Part shown: in pieces, positions 32,299 to 40,198 of the stretch
Layout of the letters: the number at the start of each line of letters is the position of its first letter
Numbering within the stretch: position 1 is the first letter of the stretch
Assembly (NCBI GenBank): GCA_050250575.1
Contig: JBFWOJ010000015.1
Span: 21,247 to 85,246 of the forward strand
Direction: 5' to 3'
Length of the DNA: 64,000 bases
Source: SHVO01 sp050250575
GTDB lineage: Bacteria; Pseudomonadota; Alphaproteobacteria; Rhodospirillales; Rhodospirillaceae
Translations under genes and position numbers: made by a program
Notes under the pieces: model-generated
Database searches by the model: none
The model's input: the letters and a program-made list of their open reading frames with translations, nothing else
Told to the model about the DNA's origin: nothing

Positions 32299-35200
32299 AT
32301 GACTCGCTACGTCGACCTGCAGGTGACCACCAACTATTCCTTCCTGCGCGGCGCCTCGCATCCGCGCGAGATGATCGCCGCAGCCGCGGCGCTGGGGCAT
32401 AACGCGGTGGGAATCGCCGACCGCAATACCCTCGCCGGGATCGTCAAAGCCTATGACGCGGCAAAACAGGCGGGGATCAGGCTGGTGACCGGCTGCCGTC
32501 TCGACCTCATCGGGGGTGAAAGCCTGCTCTGCTATCCCCAAGACCGCGACGCCTATAGCAGACTGGTGCGGCTGCTGACGCGAGGCAAACTTCGCGCGGA
32601 GAAGGGCCAATGTCACCTCACCTACGACGATGTGGTGGAGCATGGTGAAGGCCAGATGCTGGTGGCGCTCGGGGATGCGGCGAACAACGCCGTGCGCGCG
32701 CTGCTGGCCAAACTGCGCAGCGACTTCCGCGGTCGGTCGTATATGGCGCTGACGCGGCGTTTCCGCCCGAACGAGGTGGAGCGCCTTGCCGATCTGGCCG
32801 AGATGGCGGCGGCTGCGCGCATTCCTACCCTTGCGACCAACGATATTCTCTATCATGTGCCGGAACGGCGCATGCTGCAGGACGTGCTGACCTGCATTCG
32901 CTTGGGACGCACCATCGATACCTTGGGGCACGACCGCGAATGGTCGGCCGACCGCTTTTTCAAGCCGCCGCAGGAAATGGCGCGGCTGTTCGCCGCTTAT
33001 CCCGACGCGGTGGAACGGACGGCGGAGATCGTCGAACGCTGCACTTTCTCGCTCGATCAATTGAAGTACCAGTATCCCGACGAAAAGCTGTTTCCAGGCC
33101 TGTCCGCACAAGAGGGCCTCGAGAAACAGGCCTGGGCCGGCGCGGCCGCGCGTTATGGCAATGAGATTCCGCCCAAAGTTCAGGAGAAACTCCATTACGA
33201 GCTGAAGATCATCGGCGAGCTGAACTATGCCCCCTATTTCCTGACCGTGTGGCGCATCGTTGAGTTTGCGCGCTCGCAAGGCATTTTATGCCAGGGCCGC
33301 GGCAGCGCGGCCAATTCAGCCGTGTGCTTCTGCCTGGGTGTGACCGGGATCGACCCCGGCAAACACAATCTTCTGTTTGAACGCTTCATCAGCGCCGACC
33401 GGGGCGAGCCGCCGGACATCGACGTCGATTTCGAGCACGAGCGCCGCGAAGAAGTGATCCAGTGGATCTACAGAACCTACGGCCGAGAGCGCGCGGCGCT
33501 GACGGCCACTGTGATCCACTATCGCACCCGCCGCGCCGTGCGCGAGGTGGCCAAGGCTTTGGGACTGCCGGAAGACACCGCAGCGGTACTGGCGAAATCG
33601 GTGTGGGGCTGGAGCGAAGAAGGCGTGCCGGAATCGCAGGCGCGCACCCTCGGCCTCGATCCCGCCGACTGGCGCCTTAAACTGCTGCTTGAACTTTCCA
33701 ACGAGATTACCGGCTTCCCGCGCCATCTGTCGCAACACCCCGGTGGGTTCGTAATCACCCAGGAGCGTCTGGACGATCTGGTGCCGATCGAGAACGCGAC
33801 CATGGAGGACCGCACCGTCATCGAGTGGGATAAGGACGATATCGAAATCCTTTCGATGATGAAGGTCGATGTGCTGGGCCTCGGCATGCTGGGCTGCCTG
33901 CGCCGCGGGTTCGACCTCCTCAACCAACATAAGGGTCTCGACTACAGTATCGCCACCCTGCCGGCGGAGGATCCGTCGGTGTACGACATGCTGTGCGAAG
34001 CCGACAGCATCGGCGTGTTCCAGGTGGAAAGCCGTGCGCAAATGAACATGCTGCCGCGCCTCAAGCCGCGCAAGCTCTATGACCTTGTGATCGAAGTGGC
34101 GATCGTGCGGCCGGGTCCGATCCAGGGCGACATGGTGCATCCGTATTTGCGCCGGCGCATGGGGATCGAAAAAGCCGAGCTTCCCTCGGAAGCCTTGCGG
34201 GAGGTACTTGGCAAAACCCTGGGCGTGCCGTTGTTCCAGGAACAGGCCATGCAGATCGCGATCGTCGGCGCGGGATTCTCGGCGAGCGAGGCCGACAAGC
34301 TGCGCCGCGCCATGGCCACGTTCCGCAACGACGGCACCATCCATACGTTCCGTGAACGCTTCATCGGCGGCATGGTGAAAAACGGCTATGAGCTGGACTT
34401 CGCCACACGCTGCTTCAATCAGCTCGAAGGCTTCGGCACCTATGGATTCCCGGAGAGTCACGCGGCGTCCTTCGCGATCCTGGTCTATGCATCGTCGTGG
34501 ATCAAATGCCGGCACCCTGACGTGTTCTTGTGCGCGATCCTGAATTCCCAGCCGATGGGTTTTTACGCACCGGCGCAATTGATCCGTGATGCGGTCGACC
34601 ATGATGTCCGCGTGCTGCCGGTTGATGTGAATGCCAGCCGCTGGGATTGCACCCTGGAGCGCCAGGATGACGGTTCATTCGCCGTGCGCCTGGGTTTCCG
34701 GATGGTGCCGGGCGCCATGAACGCGATGATGGAGCGGCTTCCATGCCCCGAATATCCCTACACCAGTATCGAGGACCTGTGGCGCCGCACCGGCGTTGCG
34801 GTAGCGCAGCTCGAGAAGCTGGCGGAAGCCGATGCTTTCGCGAGCCTCGGGTATAGCCGGCGTGAGGCGTTATGGAAGGTGAAAGCCCTGTCCGATACGC
34901 CGTTGCCGCTTTTCGCCGCGGCAGAGAAAAACGAAGGTTTCGATCATGCGGACAGTCTCGTAGAAGGGGTGATGCTGCGAAAGCTTTCCGCCGCGGGTGA
35001 AGTGGTAGAGGACTATGCGACATTGTCCTTCTCGCTGCGGGCGCATCCCTTGTCTTTCCTGCGCGCCCAACTTACCCGGCAAAGATGGAAATCGATGGCC
35101 GATCTCAAACGCCTCAAGGACGGCGACCGCGTGCGCGTGGCCGGCCTTGTCCTCGTCCGCCAGCGTCCGGGCACGGCCACCGGCATCGTGTTCGTGACCC

Positions 35201-35481
35201 TGGAGGATGAGACCGGGGTGGGCAACCTCGTCATCTGGTCGAGCGTGTTCGACCGCTTCCGCTCGACGGTCATGACTGCGGACATGCTGGGCTGCACAGG
35301 TAAAGTGCAGCGCGAGGGGGACATCATCCACGTCATCGCCGACACACTCATCGGTCTCAACGATATGCTCACCGACGTGAGCAAGGACGGCGTGGAGGTG
35401 GACATCGCGCCGCAGGACAGCTTCGGCCTTGTCAGTACCGAGGATGCGGACATGCGATTCCACAGCCGGGATTTTCACTGA
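32299..35481 (+). CDS. dnaE2: DnaE2 (ImuC), error-prone DNA polymerase III alpha
   Basis: A 1060-residue DNA polymerase, shorter than the replicative DnaE (about 1150). The N-terminal PHP domain starts MTRYVDLQVTTNYSFLRGAS and has AVGIADRNTLAG, with typical PolC/DnaE catalytic Asp residues in PPDIDVDFEHERREEVIQWI and KVDVLGLGMLG. The group performs mutagenic lesion bypass after SOS induction, together with ImuA and ImuB. It is the last gene of the LexA-controlled operon. No terminator is seen in the 287 bases that follow. Confidence 0.96.
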   Translation: MTRYVDLQVTTNYSFLRGASHPREMIAAAAALGHNAVGIADRNTLAGIVKAYDAAKQAGIRLVTGCRLDLIGGESLLCYPQDRDAYSRLVRLLTRGKLRAEKGQCHLTYDDVVEHGEGQMLVALGDAANNAVRALLAKLRSDFRGRSYMALTRRFRPNEVERLADLAEMAAAARIPTLATNDILYHVPERRMLQDVLTCIRLGRTIDTLGHDREWSADRFFKPPQEMARLFAAYPDAVERTAEIVERCTFSLDQLKYQYPDEKLFPGLSAQEGLEKQAWAGAAARYGNEIPPKVQEKLHYELKIIGELNYAPYFLTVWRIVEFARSQGILCQGRGSAANSAVCFCLGVTGIDPGKHNLLFERFISADRGEPPDIDVDFEHERREEVIQWIYRTYGRERAALTATVIHYRTRRAVREVAKALGLPEDTAAVLAKSVWGWSEEGVPESQARTLGLDPADWRLKLLLELSNEITGFPRHLSQHPGGFVITQERLDDLVPIENATMEDRTVIEWDKDDIEILSMMKVDVLGLGMLGCLRRGFDLLNQHKGLDYSIATLPAEDPSVYDMLCEADSIGVFQVESRAQMNMLPRLKPRKLYDLVIEVAIVRPGPIQGDMVHPYLRRRMGIEKAELPSEALREVLGKTLGVPLFQEQAMQIAIVGAGFSASEADKLRRAMATFRNDGTIHTFRERFIGGMVKNGYELDFATRCFNQLEGFGTYGFPESHAASFAILVYASSWIKCRHPDVFLCAILNSQPMGFYAPAQLIRDAVDHDVRVLPVDVNASRWDCTLERQDDGSFAVRLGFRMVPGAMNAMMERLPCPEYPYTSIEDLWRRTGVAVAQLEKLAEADAFASLGYSRREALWKVKALSDTPLPLFAAAEKNEGFDHADSLVEGVMLRKLSAAGEVVEDYATLSFSLRAHPLSFLRAQLTRQRWKSMADLKRLKDGDRVRVAGLVLVRQRPGTATGIVFVTLEDETGVGNLVIWSSVFDRFRSTVMTADMLGCTGKVQREGDIIHVIADTLIGLNDMLTDVSKDGVEVDIAPQDSFGLVSTEDADMRFHSRDFH

Positions 35482-35768
35482 GCGCCGGCCCGAGTCGACG
35501 AAAGCCCCGCAGAACGACAGAACCATCGCAACGCAGCGCAACCGTTGCGCACGCGCGCAACACCATGACGCTGATATCCACAACCTCGCGTGCCCGCACG
35601 AGGGGAAAAAAGAGGCGGAAACGGGAACGCAACATTGCAGCGGCGCGCCCATGTTGATCGCGTGGAACGCGAGGACAATACTTGTGCCACCCGGACGCCT
35701 TGTGGCGCCGCTTCGTGAGCGCCAACGGGCGAAGGGGCTCCCCTTAACCCCCGAAGGAGCGAGAACCC

Positions 35769-36062
35769 ATGGCAGCACAACAAGAAGCGACGATCCGCAA
35801 TCAATCGATCCAGGCCCTAAACGTCCGTCAATTGCGTGAAGTCGTATGGGATCAAGTGACCGACGCCGGCACGTATGTCGACGTACGGACAGGCGATCTC
35901 TTCCGCATTCCTCGTGAAGGCCTCGTCACCGGAGCTTCGCCCGTGGTGATGCGCGAAAGCGCTGGGCCGGTGGTCCTGCGTCAGCTGAGCGACGACCCAT
36001 TCCTGCCGACATTGAAGGCGCGGCTGTTGTGCGCACAACACAACATCCAGCCGAATTTCTAG
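35769..36062 (+). CDS. Small hypothetical protein with good ribosome site
   Basis: A 97-residue protein (MAAQQEATIRNQSIQALNVR and on) with VWDQVTDAGTYVDVRTGDLF and a short C-terminal helix ending QHNIQPNF. AAGGAG lies about 11 bases before the ATG. It follows dnaE2 by 287 bases in which I see no gene, and is ended by a strong terminator at 36094, so it is likely its own unit. I recognise no family. Nothing suggests it belongs to the SOS operon. Confidence 0.7.
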   Translation: MAAQQEATIRNQSIQALNVRQLREVVWDQVTDAGTYVDVRTGDLFRIPREGLVTGASPVVMRESAGPVVLRQLSDDPFLPTLKARLLCAQHNIQPNF

Positions 36063-36093
36063 CTCCCGAGTTTCGACAACTCCTACCCAACTC

Positions 36094-36122
36094 AACGGCG
36101 GCCGGTGGGCCGCCGTTTTTTT
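36094..36122 (+). terminator. Rho-independent terminator after the 35769 gene
   Basis: A ten-base stem (AACGGCGGCC with GGCCGCCGTT) closes a four-base loop and is followed by T8. It ends the rightward transcript and lies 27 bases from the stop of the converging udgX. Confidence 0.92.
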
Positions 36123-36148
36123 GCACACTACGCCGCGTGCGGCATGTC

Positions 36149-36817
36149 TTAAGCCGCAAGCTGCCGTTTCAGAAGTTTGAGGTCCTTCACAAACATTTTG
36201 TAGGCGGCTTCCTTCGCCAGCTTGTCGGGGATGCGCAAGAGCGACGAGGGATGCACGGTGACGATGGCCTTGACGCCGCCCGCCAGCGTAATCGCCTTGC
36301 CGCGCAGCTTGGCGATGGTGCCCGCCTTGCCGAACACCGCCGTCACCGCGGTGCTCCCGAGCACGAGCACGAACTTCGGTTGGATGAGTTCTAGTTCACG
36401 CTTGAGCCACGGATAACAGGCCTTGATCTCCTTCGTGCCGGGCTTCGAATGAATGCGCCGCTTGCCGCGCCGCTCGAACTTGAAATGTTTCACAGCATTC
36501 GTGACGTAGCCTTTGTCGATGTCGAGGCCTGCCTCATCCATCGCCTTGCGTAACATGCCGCCGGCAGGACCGACGAAGGGCTTGCCGGCAAGATCTTCCT
36601 TGTCGCCCGGCTGTTCGCCGACGATGACGTAGCTTGCGTGGTCGTCCCCTTCGCCGAAGACCGTCTGGGTCGCATTCCGCCAGAGCGGACAGGCCTTGCA
36701 GACCGCCGCGGCAGCACGTTCCTGGACGATGGTAACGAGATGCGGCAGCAAAGCATTCCGGCTTTCCGGATCGCTGGGTTCGTACGCCAGTCTCGCCTTG
36801 ATCTTGCGCGCCGCCAT
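36149..36817 (-). CDS. udgX: UdgX, uracil-DNA binding glycosylase-like protein
   Basis: A 222-residue UDG-superfamily protein. The UdgX hallmarks are GEQPGDKEDLAGKPFVGPAG (residues 68-87) and the loop KRRIHSKPG, with His 123, the residue that forms a covalent bond with DNA after uracil removal in characterised UdgX. Fe-S ligands include Cys 40, Cys 43 and Cys 134, with His 111 in the place where family 4 UDG has Cys. The C-terminus carries VTVHPSSLLRIPD. It starts two bases after the ligD stop, so repair functions are grouped. I use the ATG at 36817 because the sequence upstream lies in another frame of ligD and is not part of this protein. Confidence 0.93.
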   Translation of the reverse strand: MAARKIKARLAYEPSDPESRNALLPHLVTIVQERAAAAVCKACPLWRNATQTVFGEGDDHASYVIVGEQPGDKEDLAGKPFVGPAGGMLRKAMDEAGLDIDKGYVTNAVKHFKFERRGKRRIHSKPGTKEIKACYPWLKRELELIQPKFVLVLGSTAVTAVFGKAGTIAKLRGKAITLAGGVKAIVTVHPSSLLRIPDKLAKEAAYKMFVKDLKLLKRQLAA

Positions 36818-36819
36818 GG

Positions 36820-38742
36820 CTACATCGCGTTGAGAACCTTGATCACCTTCTCGGTGATTCCCTGTCTGGTGCGGAGCATATCCTTCCACGGGTCCTTGAA
36901 GCGGGTTGAGACGCGCGCGATCACTTTGTCCATCGGGAAATCGGACGGTTTCGCGCCGCCTTCGAGTTCGGCCCAGGACAACGGTGTGGCGATCAGCGCC
37001 CCGGGCCGCGCACGGGTCGAATACGGTGCGATCGCAGTCGCGCCGCGTCCGTTGCGCAGGTAGTCGACGAAGATCTTCCCCTCGCGCTTCTTCTTCGACA
37101 TGTTGATGAGATACATGTCCGGATCCGTAGCGGCGAATTTGTCCGCGACGCGCCGCGTGAACTCCTTCACCGCGTCCCATTCCAGCAGCGGTTTCAACGG
37201 CACGACGACGTGCAGTCCCTTGCCGCCAGTGGTCTTCACGAAGCTCGTGAGCCCGAGGTCCTTCAGGAAGGCCCGCATATCGACCGCCGCCTTCACCACC
37301 TTTGCCCATTTCACCGCCGGATCGGGATCGAAATCGAACACGACCATGTCGGGCTGTTCGATTCTCTTGTAGCGCGAGCCCCAGGTGTGGATCTCGAGCA
37401 CGCCGCGCTGAACCAGCGAGACAAGGCCTTCGGCGGAATCGATCAGAAGCACCGTGTCGTTGTGACCGCCGCCCTGCGGTACCTCGCGGATCGCTTCGGG
37501 CAGACCGGCACCGGCGTGCTTCTGGAAAAAGCATGCCGGCCCCACGCCATCGGGACAGCGCACGAGAGCGAGCGGCCGGTCGGCAACATGCGGGAGCATC
37601 GCATCGGCGACCGCCTCGAAATACTCCGCGACGTCGAGCTTGGTGATGCGATTGTCCGGGAAGATCGTGCGCTCGGGGCTCGAGATGCCGATGCCGAGGA
37701 CTTCCGGACGCTCTTCCTCGCCTTTCTTGGCACGTTTCGGTGCACCAGCTTTTTTCGTCGAGGTCTTGGCGATGGCGGTCTGCACGGCTTCCACCTTTTC
37801 CGGTTTCACGTCTTTTGGCGATTTGTCCTCACGCAGGCCTTGGAACGCCGCATGCCGCAGGATGCGGTCGGTGGTCCAGGCGGCGAATTCGACTTCGGCC
37901 ACGAGCCTCGGCTCAACCCACACGGCGCCCCGGCGCGTGTCGCTGGGGACCTTTTCAAACGGCGGTGTCTCGCGTTCAAGTTTCGAGAGCCGGCGGTATA
38001 GCTCCGCCGCCATCGCATTGGTATAACCTGTGCCGACCTTGCCCACATAGACGAACTTGCCATCAAGATACTCGCCCATCAGAAGAGCACCGATCATGGT
38101 CTTGGAAACGGTGGAGAGCATGTACCCGCCGATCACGAATTCCTGGCGCTCGATGACCTTCACCTTCAGCCAGCTGCGTGCGCGCCCTGAGACATAGCGT
38201 GCATCCACCTGTTTGGAGATGATGCCCTCGACATTCATCCCCGCGGCGGCTTTGAAGAAGGCGGGGCCGTGACCAAGTTGGTGATCGCTGAAGATGAGCC
38301 GGGTGGAGGGTGTTGTCGTCAGCAGATCCCGCAGTCTCTTCTTCCGCTCCAGCAGCGGACGACCGCGGAGATCCTCGCCGTCGAGAAAAAGAAGATCGAA
38401 CAGATAAAACACAAGCCGGCCCTTGCCAGTCGTGAACCAGTTCTGGAGGGCGGAAAAATCGCTGATCCCACCCTCGCCGATCACCACGGCTTCGCCGTCG
38501 AGGTAGGCGCTATCGGCGTCGAGCGACCGCAGCTCGGAGATCAGGGGATCGAATTTCCCGGTCCAGTCCTGGCCGCGGCGGGTGAGCAAACGGACATCGC
38601 TTCCGTCCATGCGCGCGTGCAGGCGGTAGCCGTCGAACTTGATTTCATGGAGCCAGTTGTCGCCTGCCGGAGCTGCGTCGACGCGTGTCGTCAGCTGCGG
38701 CTCGATGAACTCGGGCGGTGCTTTGGCCTTGGACTTTTTTTT
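36820..38742 (-). CDS. ligD: LigD, ligase and polymerase domains (3' part of a frameshifted gene)
   Basis: The downstream part of a LigD gene of the PE-ligase-polymerase order seen in Pseudomonas aeruginosa. The ligase active-site Lys is in EIKFDGYR, encoded at about 38640, before any in-frame ATG, so this frame cannot make a working enzyme by itself. After MDGSDVRLLTRRGQDWTGKF come EGIISKQVDARYVSGRARSW and, near the C-terminus, the polymerase motifs VVFDFDPDPAVKW (metal-binding Asp) and TTGGKGLHVVVPLKPL. The frame begins in the run of nine A residues where the 5' part changes frame. If the frames were joined the product would be about 875 residues. LigD seals broken DNA ends that Ku holds. 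Confidence 0.85.
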   Translation of the reverse strand, partial: KKKSKAKAPPEFIEPQLTTRVDAAPAGDNWLHEIKFDGYRLHARMDGSDVRLLTRRGQDWTGKFDPLISELRSLDADSAYLDGEAVVIGEGGISDFSALQNWFTTGKGRLVFYLFDLLFLDGEDLRGRPLLERKKRLRDLLTTTPSTRLIFSDHQLGHGPAFFKAAAGMNVEGIISKQVDARYVSGRARSWLKVKVIERQEFVIGGYMLSTVSKTMIGALLMGEYLDGKFVYVGKVGTGYTNAMAAELYRRLSKLERETPPFEKVPSDTRRGAVWVEPRLVAEVEFAAWTTDRILRHAAFQGLREDKSPKDVKPEKVEAVQTAIAKTSTKKAGAPKRAKKGEEERPEVLGIGISSPERTIFPDNRITKLDVAEYFEAVADAMLPHVADRPLALVRCPDGVGPACFFQKHAGAGLPEAIREVPQGGGHNDTVLLIDSAEGLVSLVQRGVLEIHTWGSRYKRIEQPDMVVFDFDPDPAVKWAKVVKAAVDMRAFLKDLGLTSFVKTTGGKGLHVVVPLKPLLEWDAVKEFTRRVADKFAATDPDMYLINMSKKKREGKIFVDYLRNGRGATAIAPYSTRARPGALIATPLSWAELEGGAKPSDFPMDKVIARVSTRFKDPWKDMLRTRQGITEKVIKVLNAM

Positions 38743-39530
38743 TGAGCCGCTTTTTCACTTTGAGCGCGCAGGGCGGAGGCTTTCAGGCCGCCTTTGAGCT
38801 TCGGCACGCCTTTCAGTCGGGGCGCGCCTTTTGCCTTAGGCACCGGACGCTCGGGCATCTCGTCGGCTTTCTTGGCCCGGTTGGAGATCCAGACGTCCTT
38901 GGTGCTGGCGGCGATATCTTCCATATCGCGCCCGGTCTTCACACTCTTGTCATCTTTAAGCAGTGCGTCCGCGTCGCCGGGCGCCGCGTACTCATCTTTG
39001 TCCTTGATCAGGAGCCAGGCCGGATTACGTTCGTTCGGCTTCGGCTTCATGCGCACGAGCGCCCATTGGCCATGCATCTTGTCGCCGTTGAGGCGGAACT
39101 TCATCCGGCCCGATCGATAGGTTTCATGCTCGTCGCCGATGGGCTCCCAGGTGCCGCGATCCCACAGCATCACCGTACCGCCGCCGTATTGACCCTTTGG
39201 AATGATCCCTTCAAAGCCCCCGTAAGCGAGCGGATGGTCCTCCGTCTGCATGGCGAGCCGCTTCACCGCGGGATCGACGCTGGGTCCTTTGGCGAGGGCC
39301 CAGCTGCGCAGGACACCGTCCATCTCAAGACGAAAGTCATAATGAAGATGGCTGGCGGCATGCTTCTGGACGACGAAAGAATGGCCTTTGACGCCCACGC
39401 GTTCATGGCCGCTGGGCTCGGCGGTCACCGAAAAGTCGCGCATGCGCTGATACTTCTTGAGCGCGGAAGCAGGATCGCGCGCGCGGCGCGGTGTCGGTGT
39501 ATGCGAAGAAGAGCGTGATTTGGCCGGCAT
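38691..39530 (-). CDS. ligD: LigD, phosphoesterase domain (5' part of a frameshifted gene)
   Basis: A 279-residue open frame with the LigD 3'-phosphoesterase domain: SHLHYDFRLEMDGVLRSWAL followed by AKGPS, DHPLAYGGFEGIIPKGQYGG and TVMLWDRGTWEP. The active His and acidic residues of the domain (HLHYD, and His in EDHP) are visible. The frame ends in a short wrong tail, KAAQKKSPRPKHRPSSSSRS, read past a nine-A run at 38735-38743, while the ligase continues in another frame. One extra A or two fewer would restore it. The gene is either pseudo, a sequencing error at the homopolymer, or a slippage site. Confidence 0.85.
   Translation of the reverse strand: MPAKSRSSSHTPTPRRARDPASALKKYQRMRDFSVTAEPSGHERVGVKGHSFVVQKHAASHLHYDFRLEMDGVLRSWALAKGPSVDPAVKRLAMQTEDHPLAYGGFEGIIPKGQYGGGTVMLWDRGTWEPIGDEHETYRSGRMKFRLNGDKMHGQWALVRMKPKPNERNPAWLLIKDKDEYAAPGDADALLKDDKSVKTGRDMEDIAASTKDVWISNRAKKADEMPERPVPKAKGAPRLKGVPKLKGGLKASALRAQSEKAAQKKSPRPKHRPSSSSRS
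38735..38743 (-). other. Run of nine A residues at the ligD frame change
   Basis: On the coding strand the sequence is CTCAAAAAAAAAGTCC. The phosphoesterase frame reads CAA AAA AAA AGT and the ligase frame reads AAA AAA AAG TCC. Ten A residues would give CAA AAA AAA AAG TCC in a single frame. Long A runs are sites of transcriptional slippage and of sequencing error. Confidence 0.8.
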
Positions 39531-39581
39531 GCCGTTTTTCCCTGACGCAGCGAAGATAACGGCTTGGAATTGGCTAAGTTC

Positions 39582-39899
39582 CTAAGACGACGAACCGTTT
39601 GCGCCGGAGCGCGAATCGTCGCAAAGCTCGAGGATCTCTTTGAGGGCGCCCTGCAGGGTCTGCACGCTCGGCGGCTTCTCAACGGGCCAGGAGAGGTCGA
39701 TATCGGCGTACTGGCGAAGCGCGAAAAGACGGATGGTGCCGGTATCCAGGCCGGTGGCCGCACGGCGAACGCGTTCTTCGGCCCACATCCGTCGGATCGC
39801 TGAACGCAGAGGCCCGGCGGGAGCATTGCCGCTGGTATAGTCGCTCACCAAACCATGGATTTTAGCGAGAAAAGCCCGCGCCGCTTCGTCGCGATCCAT
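39582..39899 (-). CDS. Hypothetical protein
   Basis: A 105-residue protein (MDRDEAARAFLAKIHGLVSD and on), helical, with an acidic and polar C-terminus ending SGANGSSS. No known motif and no signal peptide. It lies 51 bases before ligD on the same strand, so it may share the transcript, but this is not shown. I do not recognise the family. Confidence 0.6.
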   Translation of the reverse strand: MDRDEAARAFLAKIHGLVSDYTSGNAPAGPLRSAIRRMWAEERVRRAATGLDTGTIRLFALRQYADIDLSWPVEKPPSVQTLQGALKEILELCDDSRSGANGSSS

Positions 39900-39974
39900 A
39901 CGCCTCCGCCCCCCTCGTACCGCTCATCAGACCTTCAGCCACCTATCGCAACATGCAGTCGCGACTCGCAATCA

Positions 39975-39995
39975 TATGGAGATTGCACCTCCATA
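39975..39995. promoter_or_regulatory. Inverted repeat upstream of the small membrane protein
   Basis: TATGGAG (39975-39981) and CTCCATA (39989-39995) form a seven-base inverted repeat with a seven-base spacer. It lies 57 bases before the 40052 gene and 76 bases from the start of the divergent gene at 39899. It could be an operator, but no partner regulator is evident. Confidence 0.3.
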
Positions 39996-40051
39996 GCAAC
40001 AATTGGGGACAGCTCCACGTTGCATAACCGATCATCGATCACGAGGAGCCT

Positions 40052-40198
40052 ATGACCCCGAACATCGTTCTAATTCAGCCGCTTATCGCGCTTATTGCGG
40101 GAATACTAATTCTCATCGTTCCACGACTGCTGAATTACGTCGTGGCGATCTACCTGATCATCATCGGAGTGCTCGGCCTGGCGGCCGGCTGGAGCTGA
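40052..40198 (+). CDS. DUF3096-type small membrane protein
   Basis: A 48-residue protein, MTPNIVLIQPLIALIAGILI, followed by LIVPRLLNYVVAIYLIIIGV, with two hydrophobic helices and a short LGLAAGWS end. This matches the DUF3096 layout. GAGGAG lies seven bases before the ATG. It ends one base before the stop of the carboxylase gene on the other strand. The function is unknown; it is an inner-membrane protein. Confidence 0.75.
   Translation: MTPNIVLIQPLIALIAGILILIVPRLLNYVVAIYLIIIGVLGLAAGWS

Noticed and set aside
33316..34602. Long open frame opposite dnaE2 (428 codons)
   Set aside because: It is antisense to conserved polymerase sequence. High GC gives long frames in the third reading position, and the predicted protein is His/Arg-rich without any domain.
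36818..37534. Upstream extension of the udgX frame into ligD
   Set aside because: The added 239 residues lie in a shifted frame of conserved ligase-polymerase sequence and are Arg/Gly-rich junk; UdgX has its normal N-terminus at 36817.
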